From: Sphaerulina vaccinii | Taxonomy: Eukaryota > Ascomycota > Dothideomycetes > Mycosphaerellales > Mycosphaerellaceae | Direction of reading: 5' to 3' | NCBI GenBank assembly: GCA_022570795.1 | Contig: JAKUDP010000001.1 | Span: 4,030,001-4,094,000 of the forward strand | DNA length: 64,000 nt | Shown here: piece by piece, positions 9,957-19,202 of the stretch | How positions within the stretch are numbered: the first letter of the stretch is position 1 | How the letters are laid out: each line of letters starts with the position of its first letter | Translations under genes and position numbers: made by a program | Notes under the pieces: model-generated | The model's database searches: none | What the model was told of the DNA's origin: nothing | Seen by the model: only the letters and a program-made list of their open reading frames with translations

Positions 9957-11554
9957 CTAATCGGTCTTCTGTCTCTTAGACTCAGGCTCGTCAGGCTGCT
10001 TGGGTTCCTTGGTCGGCACGGCTGGGAGATCCGGCATCTTCGAATCCTGATCGAGAGCCTCCGCAGTATCGGCAACTTCAGCAGCTACATCTGCTTTGGC
10101 GTTGTCGTCGAGTGTGAGAGCCTCTGCGGTATCAGCAACATCAGCGGCCACATCTGCTTTTGCTTTGTCTTCTCCGGCAGTGCCATCAAGAGCCTCCGCG
10201 GTGTCAGCGACGTCAGCGGCTACCCGAGCCTTGGCCTTGTCCTCGCCTGATGTGCCTAGGCAGAAAGTAAGTATCTCTGAAAAGCGCGAATGTTTTTCAG
10301 AAGGGTTGTCTGTGAGGTTATTGCCACAGAAGGCTCAAGCTCAGTGAGACATTGACTTACCATCAAGAGCCTCGGCGGTGTCAGCAACGTCAGCAGCGAC
10401 GTCTGCCTTTTCCTGGTCTACTTTCTGTCGTTTGTTCGATGCTCCTGCAGGATCCAAGGTTGGCGTGAAGTACTCACTGTGCATGTGTTAGCACAGGTTG
10501 TCCCCACTGTCGGAGAACTCAAGATCCACTCACGGTGCTATCTGTTCGTACGCTTGCTGGTCCTTGTCCATGAATTGGCAGAAAACGACTCGTTCGATCT
10601 TGCTTGCCCTCTCCTCGTCTGTGTCGAGCCAAACTTTGACAGCTTCGATGGCGACTTCAGCTGCTTCATCGCTGGGGTAGCCGTAGACGCCAGTAGAGAG
10701 TGCACTGAATGCGATGCTCTTCAAGCCGTGCTCACTAAGATTGTGTAATGTTAGCAAGTATCTCTGGATAGCAAGCATCTCTCTAAATGCGAGAGCTTCT
10801 CGTCTTCGCTGTCTGAGCTTTCGGCACCTCGGTCGCTGCGAGAGCGCAGAGACACTTTCTTCCTCGTCTTTCGCCAGAGAACATGGGGATGACTTACGCT
10901 ACAAGGTCGAGACTCGTGATATAGCAGCCTTGGAGCAGTCTCTCGTTACTGCCATCACCGCCATCCTCCTCAGGCAGTCCTTTATGTCTGTAGACTGGTC
11001 CCACGGCGTGAACCACCTTCTTGCATGGTAGATTCCCGTACGCGTTGGTGATCTTGGCTGAGCCAGTGTCACAGCCGTTGAGCGTACGACATTCTTCAAT
11101 AAGCTCGCGCCCGGCAGCTCTGTGGATCGCGCCATCTACACCACCGCCGCCTAAAAGAGACTCATTTGCAGCCTAAAAGTGGTAGGTTGAAGGTTAGCAA
11201 GTATCTCTGAACACGTAGGCTGTCTGATTAGTGTCTGTGCCCAAGCTCGACATCTTGGTAAGTGCGAGGATGGAGAGAGGTCATGCTTACATTGACGATG
11301 GCATCAACGCCCAATTTCGTAATGTCGACTTGCACGAGTGATATCTTGTCATTCCACTTGGAATTGGCGTCTGGTAGTGGCTCTGAGGCTGGCGTGAGTT
11401 TGCCAAGCTTGTAGAGCAGCGTGAGCGTTGGTATCTCGCTCAGTGGGATCGTCATCTTGTTGTGACTGTCTGCGATCAAGATGGCTTGGATCTGTTCGAG
11501 TTCAGGAGATGAAGAAAGTTGATGTTGTTGTGGAAGGGACGACGCAAGCTTCAC
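9957..11554 (-). CDS. macro-domain (ADP-ribose) protein with repeated acidic tail, complement(join(9957..10255,10361..10476,10534..10734,10898..11172,11291..11554))
   Basis: Five exons join in phase to 384 residues. The macro domain (about residues 70-245) is clear: DAIVNAANESLLGGGGVDGAIHRAAG spans the first splice junction, followed by ECRTLNGCDTGSAKIT, VVHAVGPVY and FSALSTGVYGYP, the second phosphate-binding loop. This matches MACROD/Appr-1-p type enzymes that hydrolyse O-acetyl-ADP-ribose or remove mono-ADP-ribose from proteins. The tail carries four repeats of the pattern KADVAADVADTAEALDG in an Ala/Asp-rich stretch, and the last residues are basic (ESKRQKTD), possibly nuclear targeting. 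Three of the four introns (10256..10360, 10735..10897, 11173..11290) are introner-like elements; 10477..10533 is an ordinary short intron. The gene is divergent from GlnRS, ATGs 160 bp apart. Confidence 0.9.
10256..10360 (-). repeat. introner-like intron (macro-domain gene, last intron, 105 bp)
   Basis: Read on the minus strand it begins GTAAGTC, contains ATGTCTCACTGAGCTTGAG like the introns at 35719 and 60635, and ends with TTCAGAGATACTTACT before CTGCCTAG. It lies within the repeat-coding tail. Confidence 0.85.
10735..10897 (-). repeat. introner-like intron (macro-domain gene, 163 bp)
   Basis: Minus-strand sequence starts GTAAGTC and ends CCAGAGATACTTGCTAAC plus a short 3' tail to CTTAG. 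Upstream of that block is a second degenerate copy of it (AGAGATGCTTGCTAT), suggesting internal duplication. Confidence 0.85.
11173..11290 (-). repeat. introner-like intron (macro-domain gene, first intron, 118 bp)
   Basis: Minus-strand sequence starts GTAAGCATG, contains GTCGAGCTTGGGCACAGAC and ends TTCAGAGATACTTGCTAACC followed by a pyrimidine-rich tail and TTTTAG. Confidence 0.85.
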
Positions 11555-11714
11555 TGGCGCGCAGCATGTGAAAGTGGAAGTCGCGTTTGCCCCACTTGCG
11601 GCTTCCGAAAGCGAGAGTCAATTCTGACACAAACAATCAACTTTCGAGTCATTCTGTAGGACTTCTTCTTCTCAAGACAACACCACTTCCCTTTGAGATA
11701 GAAACGGCGACAAC
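11555..11714. promoter_or_regulatory. shared divergent promoter, macro-domain gene / glutaminyl-tRNA synthetase
   Basis: Only 160 bp separate the two start codons, so both promoters and 5' leaders must fit here. No clear TATA box is visible. Co-regulation is an inference from distance. Confidence 0.6.
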
Positions 11715-13928
11715 ATGGCAGACACCACTCCGCCAGTACCACCGCCAGCGGACGGCGAGCCCAAAATCTCCAAGCGAGCTGCTGAGAAAGAGGCAAAGAA
11801 AGCCGCAGCCAAAGCCGCCAAAGCAGCCTCCAAATCTGCTCCACAGACTACACCAGCAGCAGGAGCGCCTTCCAACACGAAATCGGCACTAGCAGAACCC
11901 GTAGATCCATTCAAGACAGGCTGGCTCAAAGGAGTATACTCCGACAAGCCGGTGCCGCCCACCGAAGTCCAGACACGATTTCCACCAGAACCCAATGGCT
12001 ACCTACATATCGGTCACGCAAAGGCTATCACGGTTGACTTCGGTTTCGCTAAATCATATGGCGGACAGTGCAATCTCCGATTCGACGACACCAATCCAGA
12101 AAAGGAAGAAGAGCAGTTCTTCACCAGTATTAAGGATATGGTGAGCTGGCTGGGCTTCAAGCCTGCACGTCACACCTACAGCAGTGATTGCTTCGACAGA
12201 CTCTATGAGGAGGCTGAGAGATTGATCTCGAAAGGTAAGGCATATGTGTGTTTCTGTTCCGCTGCACAAATCAAGGAAGGTCGTGGAGGCGAAGACCATG
12301 GCCCTAGAGTAGTTTGCGAGCATTGGAGCAAGAGTATAGATACAAACTTGGCGGAGTTCAGAGCAATGAAGGAGGGAGAGTATCAGGCTGGTGAGGCCTT
12401 CCTGCGAATGAAGATGTACCTGGCCACGAAGCCTGAGGAGTACGAGGTGGCTGAGGATGATAGTGTGGAGGTGAAGAAGGAGAAGGACAAGCTGAAGAGA
12501 CTGGCAAACAATCCTTCGATGTGGGATGTTGCGGCGTATCGGATCAAGAAGGAGAATTACCACCACAGGACGCACAACAAGTGGAAGATCTATCCCACCT
12601 ACGAGTTCACCCATTGCTTGGTCGATGCGTTCGAGGGTATCACACACAGTCTCTGCACTGTTGAGTTCGAGTCGCTCCGTCCTGCATATGACTGGCTACT
12701 GGAAGCACTCGACTACAAGCTGCCTGCATCAGATGAGAAGGGACCAATGCAGCGCGAGTTTGGCAGACTGAACGTGGAAGGCACGATCTTGTCGAAGCGA
12801 AGAATCGCTATGCTTGTCAACGGCACCACTGTCGGCGAAGACTCCGGACCTGTTGATGAAGCAGCAGATGCCCTCGATGATGTCAAGCTTGATGATGAAG
12901 CTGAAAAGGAGCCAGTCAAAGCTGTCTCGAATGGCAACACTGGCCGCAAGATTCCACCTGCTGTGCGCGACTGGAATGACCCACGCCTGTTCACACTCGT
13001 CGCTCTTCGACGCAGAGGCGTGCCTCCAGGTGCTCTCAAGAAGTTCGTCTTCGATCTTGGAGTCACTAAGGCCAATGCAAACACCATGACTCACACTCTC
13101 GATGCCACAATGCGAACATATCTCGAGCGAACAGTCCCACGTCTGATGCTCGTGCTCGACCCGATCAAGGTCACTTTCACGAACCTGGCTGATGACTATG
13201 TCGAGTCATGCGTTGTGCCTTTCGACCCCAAAGACAAGGAGAAGGGCGACCACACAGTGCCTTTCACGAAGACCATCTACATCGATCGCGACGACTTCCG
13301 CGAAGAGGATGACCCAGACTTCTTCCGTCTTTCGCCAGGGCAGGCTGTCGGACTCCTCAACGCCGCACACCCATTCAAGGTCGTCTCCGTCTCTAAGGAC
13401 GCCGATGGCAAAGTCGATGAGATCAAAGCAGAATACGGCGCAGACCTCAAAGATGTCAAGCCAGCCAAAGCCCGTATCCACTGGGTCGGCGAGTCCAAGT
13501 CGGAAAACTCACCGATCAAAGTCGAATGCCGCATCTTCAATTCCCTCTTCAAGACCACCAAGCCCAACGAGCTCGACTGGAAGAACGGCGGCTACTACGA
13601 TGATATCAACCCAGAGTCCGAGGTCATTTACAAGAACGCTCTGGTCGAAGTCGGTTTCCGTGAGATCCAGCAGAGAGCTCCTTGGCCAAAGACTGATGGT
13701 GAGACTGGCGGCAGTGCTGACAAGTCGAGTGTCCGTTTCCAGGGCACGAGAACTGCTTACTTCGCTGAAGACCAGGATTCCACACCTGACCACATCGTGC
13801 TCAATCGCATTGTGGGGTTGAAGGAGGATACTGCGAAGAAGGATGTTGGTGCTACAAGCGGAGGAGGCAAGAAAGAGGGTGGAGGTAAGAAGGAGAAGAA
13901 GGAGGCTACTACTGGAGATGCGAAGTAG
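11715..13928 (+). CDS. GLN4: cytosolic glutaminyl-tRNA synthetase
   Basis: A single exon of 737 residues. The class I catalytic signature PPEPNGYLHIGHAKAI (about residues 89-104; HIGH motif) and the KMSKS counterpart VEGTILSKRRI (about 355-365) are present, along with FDDTNPEKEEEQFFTSI and YPTYEFTHCLVDAFEGITHSL, typical of GlnRS rather than GluRS. The C-terminal half holds the two beta-barrel anticodon-binding domains (PIKVTFTN.., AKARIHWV..). It charges tRNA-Gln in the cytosol. The N-terminus is only a Lys/Ala-rich extension of about 60 residues and does not show the folded N-terminal domain of about 200 residues found in yeast Gln4. A 40-residue acidic insertion lies after the KMSKS loop, and the tail is Lys/Gly rich. 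There is no mitochondrial presequence. Confidence 0.95.
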   Translation: MADTTPPVPPPADGEPKISKRAAEKEAKKAAAKAAKAASKSAPQTTPAAGAPSNTKSALAEPVDPFKTGWLKGVYSDKPVPPTEVQTRFPPEPNGYLHIGHAKAITVDFGFAKSYGGQCNLRFDDTNPEKEEEQFFTSIKDMVSWLGFKPARHTYSSDCFDRLYEEAERLISKGKAYVCFCSAAQIKEGRGGEDHGPRVVCEHWSKSIDTNLAEFRAMKEGEYQAGEAFLRMKMYLATKPEEYEVAEDDSVEVKKEKDKLKRLANNPSMWDVAAYRIKKENYHHRTHNKWKIYPTYEFTHCLVDAFEGITHSLCTVEFESLRPAYDWLLEALDYKLPASDEKGPMQREFGRLNVEGTILSKRRIAMLVNGTTVGEDSGPVDEAADALDDVKLDDEAEKEPVKAVSNGNTGRKIPPAVRDWNDPRLFTLVALRRRGVPPGALKKFVFDLGVTKANANTMTHTLDATMRTYLERTVPRLMLVLDPIKVTFTNLADDYVESCVVPFDPKDKEKGDHTVPFTKTIYIDRDDFREEDDPDFFRLSPGQAVGLLNAAHPFKVVSVSKDADGKVDEIKAEYGADLKDVKPAKARIHWVGESKSENSPIKVECRIFNSLFKTTKPNELDWKNGGYYDDINPESEVIYKNALVEVGFREIQQRAPWPKTDGETGGSADKSSVRFQGTRTAYFAEDQDSTPDHIVLNRIVGLKEDTAKKDVGATSGGGKKEGGGKKEKKEATTGDAK

Positions 13929-14811
13929 GCTCTCGCACTCACTCTGTGGATGCATCTCCCGGACGTCCTCGATGCTACGAAGTGGATCGTTCTATTCAGT
14001 CTAGCAATGGGAGCCCTGATCGCTGGTATGCCGCAGTGATGGGTTATGTCGTTGGTGATGGTATGTCATTAGCGAGGAGTCGGGGCGTTATGAAGAGATG
14101 ATAATGATAGAACAACATGCGATCAGGCGTGTTGACTGTAACAGTAGCATGCTTACTCGCAGACAGTCGATAGAATGCCAACATAGTAGCATTTTAGGCC
14201 CCTCCCGGACACGCTGGTCTCTGATAATGGCACTGATCGCGACAGAAAGGCACATAACTCGATCGCAATGAATCAATGATGCATACAGATAATTGCATTG
14301 AAGAGCAGCAAAACTTTCTTGGCATGGGAAATAGGCCTCCAAGCGTTTGCGGTGCAGGTGAGCATCCCAGAACGAGAACGAGGATATAGTCCAGGCCACA
14401 GAAAGGGCGGCCTCATGGAGCAGGCTCACTCAATCAGCCACTTCCAGCATCTCAATCCGGTTTTACCCAAGCCTTTCACAACACGATTGGCTACTTTCGT
14501 GTTACACGATAGACACAGCCCCGGACTGTCGTCGTCAGACACTGCATCCTGACTCAACTCTTCGATTGCTTGGTAGCCAACTATTCAGCAGATATCCTTC
14601 CCGCAAGACACGACTCCTAGCGAACACAGACGCTACACGACTTCGGCGACCATAATGAACACGATGCGATAGTAAAACGGCGCGCCGAGGGTGGCTGGCT
14701 TCGAGTCATCAAAGTAGAAGAGATGCGCCACGATGACGATGATGACAACGCGGAGGTGAAGCAACTCCGAAGACGATCAAGAGGTGGTGAAGGGGTTTAT
14801 CCGATGGATCT
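13929..14811. other. intergenic stretch
   Basis: 3' flank of GlnRS and promoter of the next gene. Short ORFs on both strands are unsupported. A GATGACGATGATGATGAC-rich patch lies near 14730. Confidence 0.4.
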
Positions 14812-16049
14812 ATGTCCGTGGGCGCGGCAGGTGTCCGTGATCATGGCAGGCAACACAACGGAAATCTGATCATCAAAGGTAGTATACGATCAGTTTTTGG
14901 GAGCGAATCAAGATGACTGACTGTCTCACAGGAACGTACAGTTCCTATGGAGCCGGTTGCAGGATACAGTATGGTGTGGTAGACGCCCCGAGGGCAATTC
15001 ACAGTGCTCTGGTATCAACGCTCGGGACGCTTGAGCAGCAAGGCATCCCTCGAACCGCTGTCAAAGCTCTCTTGACGGCATTCGTCAAAGAATGCATAGC
15101 GTCACCAGAAGGAACACCTGTCAAAGTTCACGACACCTCAAACACGACGACCCAGAAGAAGGTTAAGAGGAAACCGTCGATACTGAATGCTTCTGAACCA
15201 GTCCTCAGTGTCCCAGGCCAAAGCCAGCAAACTGCCGTTAGTCAAGTGAAGAAGCCGAGCCGGACTCCTGGAACTCGACCACGCGTTGCGGCTTCCATCT
15301 CACCTTCACGAGATCTACCGCGCAAAGAAATCCAAGTCGCTCAAAAGCCTACTGCCACTGACCCAGAATCTCATCCTTACCCGCCTCTACTGCGGCAACG
15401 ATATGTTCTGGATGATATGAGCGATCTGAGTTACGAGCCACGGCCACAGCAGGATTTCCAACAATCACAACACCCGCCGCGATCCCCACCGCCCGCGAGA
15501 CTACATACGTCGATCTCAGTACTTACAGCGCGCAAGATTGGGATTCATGTGAAGTCCACGGGAGATCGCAATGTAAAGCAGTCTAACGACCTCGTTCAGC
15601 GACCCAATAGATCAGGCTCGCGAAGAGGGTTGAGCAATCCTGTCGATAATGACAGTGAGATTTCTGGATCCAACACGCTAGAAATCACTCCACACAGAGT
15701 GGTGGATGTATACGGAGACCAACGTTGCCAGACAGGGAACGTGGTGGTGCCTCGCCAACATGTAGCGTTTGCTGCAGCGCACCATGGATGGTTCCGACAG
15801 CCCAGTAAGGCGCTGGCTAGCAGCGGAGACAACTCTGACAACTCCGATGGTGGTGCAGAGACCGATAGAGATGACGACACAGAGGATGACTACATGTATC
15901 CGAGGAACCCTGGAGGCAGTACCTCTGTCAGAGATACGAGGGTTTATTTGTCTCCATGTCCCCCCGAATACGAGTTGAACCATGCGTTCAAGCCGACACT
16001 CAGACGTGGACTTGGACGTGCATGGGTCAGACCGGCGAGGTCGCGTTAA
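14812..16049 (+). CDS. hypothetical protein, join(14812..14878,14932..16049)
   Basis: A 53-bp intron (14879..14931, GTAGTA..CACAG, branch GACTGAC) joins a short first exon to the main one, giving 394 residues. The join restores HNGNLIIK|GTYSSYGAGCRIQYG in place of an ATG inside the intron, so the intron-free start at 14913 is probably wrong. The first 75 residues look structured and conserved in style (AGCRIQYGVVDAPRAIHSAL.., then LEQQGIPRTAVKALLTAFVKECI). The rest is Ser/Pro/Arg-rich and probably disordered, with an acidic patch (TDRDDDTEDD) and a basic C-terminus (RRGLGRAWVRPARSR). No known domain was recognised. Function unknown; possibly nuclear because of charge. Confidence 0.65.
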
Positions 16050-16549
16050 GACAGGGCCTATTAACTTGGATGTGTCATTGCACGAGACGCATAGTGACAG
16101 AACCGTTCGATGCCTATGGGAACTGCCTCCACCTAATGCCTCTCTCCTTTGGAATGGCTAGCAGGTACTGCATGCGATCCGGATCTGTCGTCGTAGTCAG
16201 AACCGACTCTCCGAGGAGATCGGTGGCTATCCTACGCGTTAGACGCTGGTGGTTCGTCTTCGCGAGGCAGCTGCTAAGTACTAGTCTTTTTCTGGCTGCA
16301 GCCGTCTGCGCACTGGCCTGAATAGCTCGCGCTTTTAGCAGGCAGTCGAAGTTTGCGGATGGAGTCGAAGACGCCCACCAGAGGTTGTACAGGCAGAGCA
16401 GTCTCTCAGTACCACGGTACTCTTCATCACACCTAATCGCCACGCGTCAAGATGAGAGACTTGGGTCGGGTCTTCCCGCCACGAGAATTTAGTCGTGCTG
16501 CGATATTGCTCAGAAGTCTTGTACTTGCCATACGATTTCTCTATTTTCA
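16050..16549. other. intergenic stretch
   Basis: Spacer between two plus-strand genes; it must contain the promoter of the F-box-like gene at 16550. No supported feature. Confidence 0.4.
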
Positions 16550-17695
16550 ATGCAACGTTGCGACCTCTACTATAAGGAAATCGAGATGGAAGCCAACCAC
16601 AGCGCGCCCGAGCGAGGAGACTCTTTCAACTTTCTCAACCTGCCAGGAGAACTCAGGAACCAGATCTATGACGAACTCCTCATCTCTCACGATCGCGACC
16701 CAACAAGAGTACGTTGCTCTCCACAGATCTTGGCTACATGTAGAAGACTACACCAAGAGGCGAGCGGCATTCTGTATGGAAGCAACGACGTGCAGATCAC
16801 CGTGTGCGAAGGGGGCGTGCTCGTGAACGGAAAGAAATGCGGAGTACCCAGTCCCTATCCGTGGACGGTACCAGACAACAGCCCTGTATACTCAGAACTC
16901 ATCTGGCCGGCGTTCTTGCGGAAGATACGCCATGTCACCTTGGTGAATGAAGACGATGGCCCATATGAAGTACACTGGAGTGTGCTTCAAGGCTATAACA
17001 GACACAGATTTTCAAGACTAGAGAACATCTTCTTCTACCTCTGCCACTTTCTCGGTCGAGACCATAATTTGGATCTCCTTTCGGTAGACATCACTGGTGG
17101 CCTTGAAATGGTTCTCGAGCACTTTGAAACATATCCCGTTCGATTGCTGGGAAGGCCACCGAAATTAGTGCTGCGTGGACTATATGAGGACGAGACCAAC
17201 TTCCCTCCGGGTCGCGCACTCTCTAGCAACTACTGGGATGTAGAGTCTCGCAAAGCAGCTCTTTTCGAGCGGATCGCGCGAACGAGGTTTCTCTTCTGGT
17301 CTTCTCTCGGAGCTCACAGATACGGCATGTTCGCCCTCGAACCAAGAATACAAGACAGACTACGGGTCTCCCCTCGAGATCGTGCGGTATGGCAGTTCCT
17401 ACTATGGCATATCATAAGAACTAACATTGAGCTATGGTTCTTCATCTTTGTCCAAGAGGACCGTGTAGAAGAATTAACAGATTTCCTCAAGGCGGAAGTG
17501 GATTTGTTAGTCGAGTGGCAGGCTCTTGGTCTCGATACGGAGCTTCATGGCAGTGATACACTGTATGATGATCACCGGAGAAGGGCCTGGCTTGGATCAA
17601 CGATCATGGATTTGTTGTTCAGACCCAGGCCGAGTGTGAAGAGTTTGATGGATGAGGTTTGGAAGTCCATGCGTGAAGGAGAGAGCTCTTTCTGA
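16550..17695 (+). CDS. F-box-like fungal protein (paralogue of the gene at 8130)
   Basis: 381 residues in one exon. NLPGELRNQIYDELL (about residues 30-44) is the F-box-like motif, followed by RCSPQILATCRRLHQEASGILYGSNDVQITV and GGVLVNGKKCG, all shared with the minus-strand gene at 8130..9422. A second start at 16586 (MEANHSAPERG) lines up better with the paralogue. The C-terminal conserved block includes WQFLLWHIIRTNIELWFFIF and VEWQALGLDTELHG. The family is large in Dothideomycetes and usually unstudied; a substrate-recognition role in ubiquitin ligation is only suggested by the motif. Confidence 0.75.
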   Translation: MQRCDLYYKEIEMEANHSAPERGDSFNFLNLPGELRNQIYDELLISHDRDPTRVRCSPQILATCRRLHQEASGILYGSNDVQITVCEGGVLVNGKKCGVPSPYPWTVPDNSPVYSELIWPAFLRKIRHVTLVNEDDGPYEVHWSVLQGYNRHRFSRLENIFFYLCHFLGRDHNLDLLSVDITGGLEMVLEHFETYPVRLLGRPPKLVLRGLYEDETNFPPGRALSSNYWDVESRKAALFERIARTRFLFWSSLGAHRYGMFALEPRIQDRLRVSPRDRAVWQFLLWHIIRTNIELWFFIFVQEDRVEELTDFLKAEVDLLVEWQALGLDTELHGSDTLYDDHRRRAWLGSTIMDLLFRPRPSVKSLMDEVWKSMREGESSF

Positions 17696-17910
17696 GATGG
17701 AACACCATGAGGTTCCGACGATTACTGCCTACCATTCAGGAGACACCGAAGATGGTTCCATCAAGTCATTGGTATCATTATTCATCATTCGTAACCTGGC
17801 TTTTCTCTGCTTCGCTGGTCCTGGCCCGGCGCATCATCAGACGAGCCTTTGAGGACCAAACTCTCTCTGTCTAGTCATACAGCACGATTCCCTCACCCTT
17901 CCTCTTGATC

Positions 17911-19044
17911 TCACAACCCTCCGACCTCGTCAAAACCCTCCCCGAAACCAGGCTCGAAGCTTGGGATCGGCTCAAACATGACTGGGCCGATTATCTGCTG
18001 GAGGAACATCTCCGCCAAGAAACCTGGTAGTGCTTGCTCTGTCTTGGCACGCTTCGCACGATCTTGCTCTGGCTGCTGATCGCTGTGCGTGGTGGTTGGT
18101 TCTTCATTAGAGTGCTTGCGATTGCGTGGGTTCAGCTCAACTCCAACCTCGCCTTCGCCCTCAGAATCAGACTCAGAGACGGGTGGTAGCTTCTCCTTGA
18201 TCTTGCAGCACTCGCAGGCAGCAACCGGGTTGATGCTGTACGTGGCAGTGCTCAACAACATCTGCACATACTGCATCTTCAGAGCTCCCGTCCTGTCCAT
18301 CCGCGCCTTGCGGAACTCCTTCTGGCGCTGAGCATAGTTTGCCTTGCCAAAGAGATGTTGGAGAGCAGCTTGCACGCGCTTGTTGAGAGTCTTGCTCTCT
18401 GCAGTGAGGTCTGTGGTGAAGATTCCTTCTACGTGCAACTTCGCATTGATCTTGTCGACAAGGGCTGGGTACGACTCGTGCAAGCTGAGTAGGAGAACTG
18501 CTGCGCCGAATAGTTGGTCGACATGGATACCGTTGTTTGGATTGAAGAGCAAGTCGACGACTGCTGGTGCTGCTAGCTCGTTTAAAGTCTTGCTAGCGCA
18601 CAAGTTGAGATCGAGGTGGTGCTCGTGTGCTTGAAGATGTGGTCGGCTGGCGCTCTGAACGACGCTTTTGCCGGGGCCTCGCTGCTTTCTCACGCTCGTT
18701 GGCTGGGCAGATGGAGCTGCTGCGAGATCAGTTGGAGTGGACAGATTGCCCCGCTGATCAGTCATGTCGTTGACTGGTTGTTGTGTGGTGTTCTCTGCTT
18801 GCTCGTCTGTGCCAGTTGGTTGTAACAGAGGGACACAGCTGAGCTCAACCCCGATGAGATACCAGAGATCATCAAGTGAGATGTCTCCAAGCTTGGCGGT
18901 ATTGGCCGATGACTGGTTGATGTTGTAGTGGTAAAGAAGCTCCGCAACAGTCGCAGTCGGGTAGCCGACTTGGATCATGTCGATGTCGGAGCGCGAGATC
19001 TGGATCATCGCCATGTTGTTGGGTCTCTGCAGGCATGTTAGCAA
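17911..19044 (-). CDS. hypothetical nuclear protein
   Basis: The main exon encodes up to 377 residues. It has an N-terminal structured part (SRSDIDMIQVGYPTATVAELLYHYNI), a Gln/Pro/Thr-rich linker, a helical middle (KTLNELAAPAVVDLLFNPNNGIHVDQLFGAAVLLL and an RQKEFRKARMDRTGALKMQYVQMLL segment), a CECC cluster, an acidic SESDSEGEGE stretch and a basic RAKRAKTEQ, suggesting a nuclear protein. The start is uncertain. The first ATG (19044) lies inside a likely intron; the next, at 19014 (MAMIQIS), is a good alternative. Further upstream the minus strand shows two GT..AG introns in the same orientation (about 19145..19202 and 19025..19083), so 5' exons, coding or untranslated, probably exist. No family was recognised. 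Confidence 0.6.
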   Translation of the reverse strand: MLTCLQRPNNMAMIQISRSDIDMIQVGYPTATVAELLYHYNINQSSANTAKLGDISLDDLWYLIGVELSCVPLLQPTGTDEQAENTTQQPVNDMTDQRGNLSTPTDLAAAPSAQPTSVRKQRGPGKSVVQSASRPHLQAHEHHLDLNLCASKTLNELAAPAVVDLLFNPNNGIHVDQLFGAAVLLLSLHESYPALVDKINAKLHVEGIFTTDLTAESKTLNKRVQAALQHLFGKANYAQRQKEFRKARMDRTGALKMQYVQMLLSTATYSINPVAACECCKIKEKLPPVSESDSEGEGEVGVELNPRNRKHSNEEPTTTHSDQQPEQDRAKRAKTEQALPGFLAEMFLQQIIGPVMFEPIPSFEPGFGEGFDEVGGL

Positions 19045-19083
19045 GTGGATCTGAGTGAAGCTGGACTTCTGTGATGGGACTTA
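19025..19083 (-). other. probable intron with degenerate introner-like 3' end
   Basis: Minus-strand GTAAGTCCC through CAGATCCACTTGCTAACATG to an AG-containing acceptor. The 3' block resembles CAGAGATACTTGCTAAC of the introner family with three changes. The acceptor is ambiguous (CAG or CAGAG). Confidence 0.5.
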
Positions 19084-19202
19084 CTGGCAATGAAGATGTC
19101 TCTGATTGTCGCTGTTCTGGATGGCCTTAATCTGTGTGGCGTGCTCGCTGCATAGAACATTAGCTGCTGTGAGAGTCATGGATGATGATGGTGACCAACT
19201 TA

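Noticed and set aside
12054..12647. 197-codon minus-strand ORF inside the GlnRS gene
   Set aside because: It is a shadow of the plus-strand coding sequence; Leu/Ile-rich composition is what reverse reading of such genes gives.
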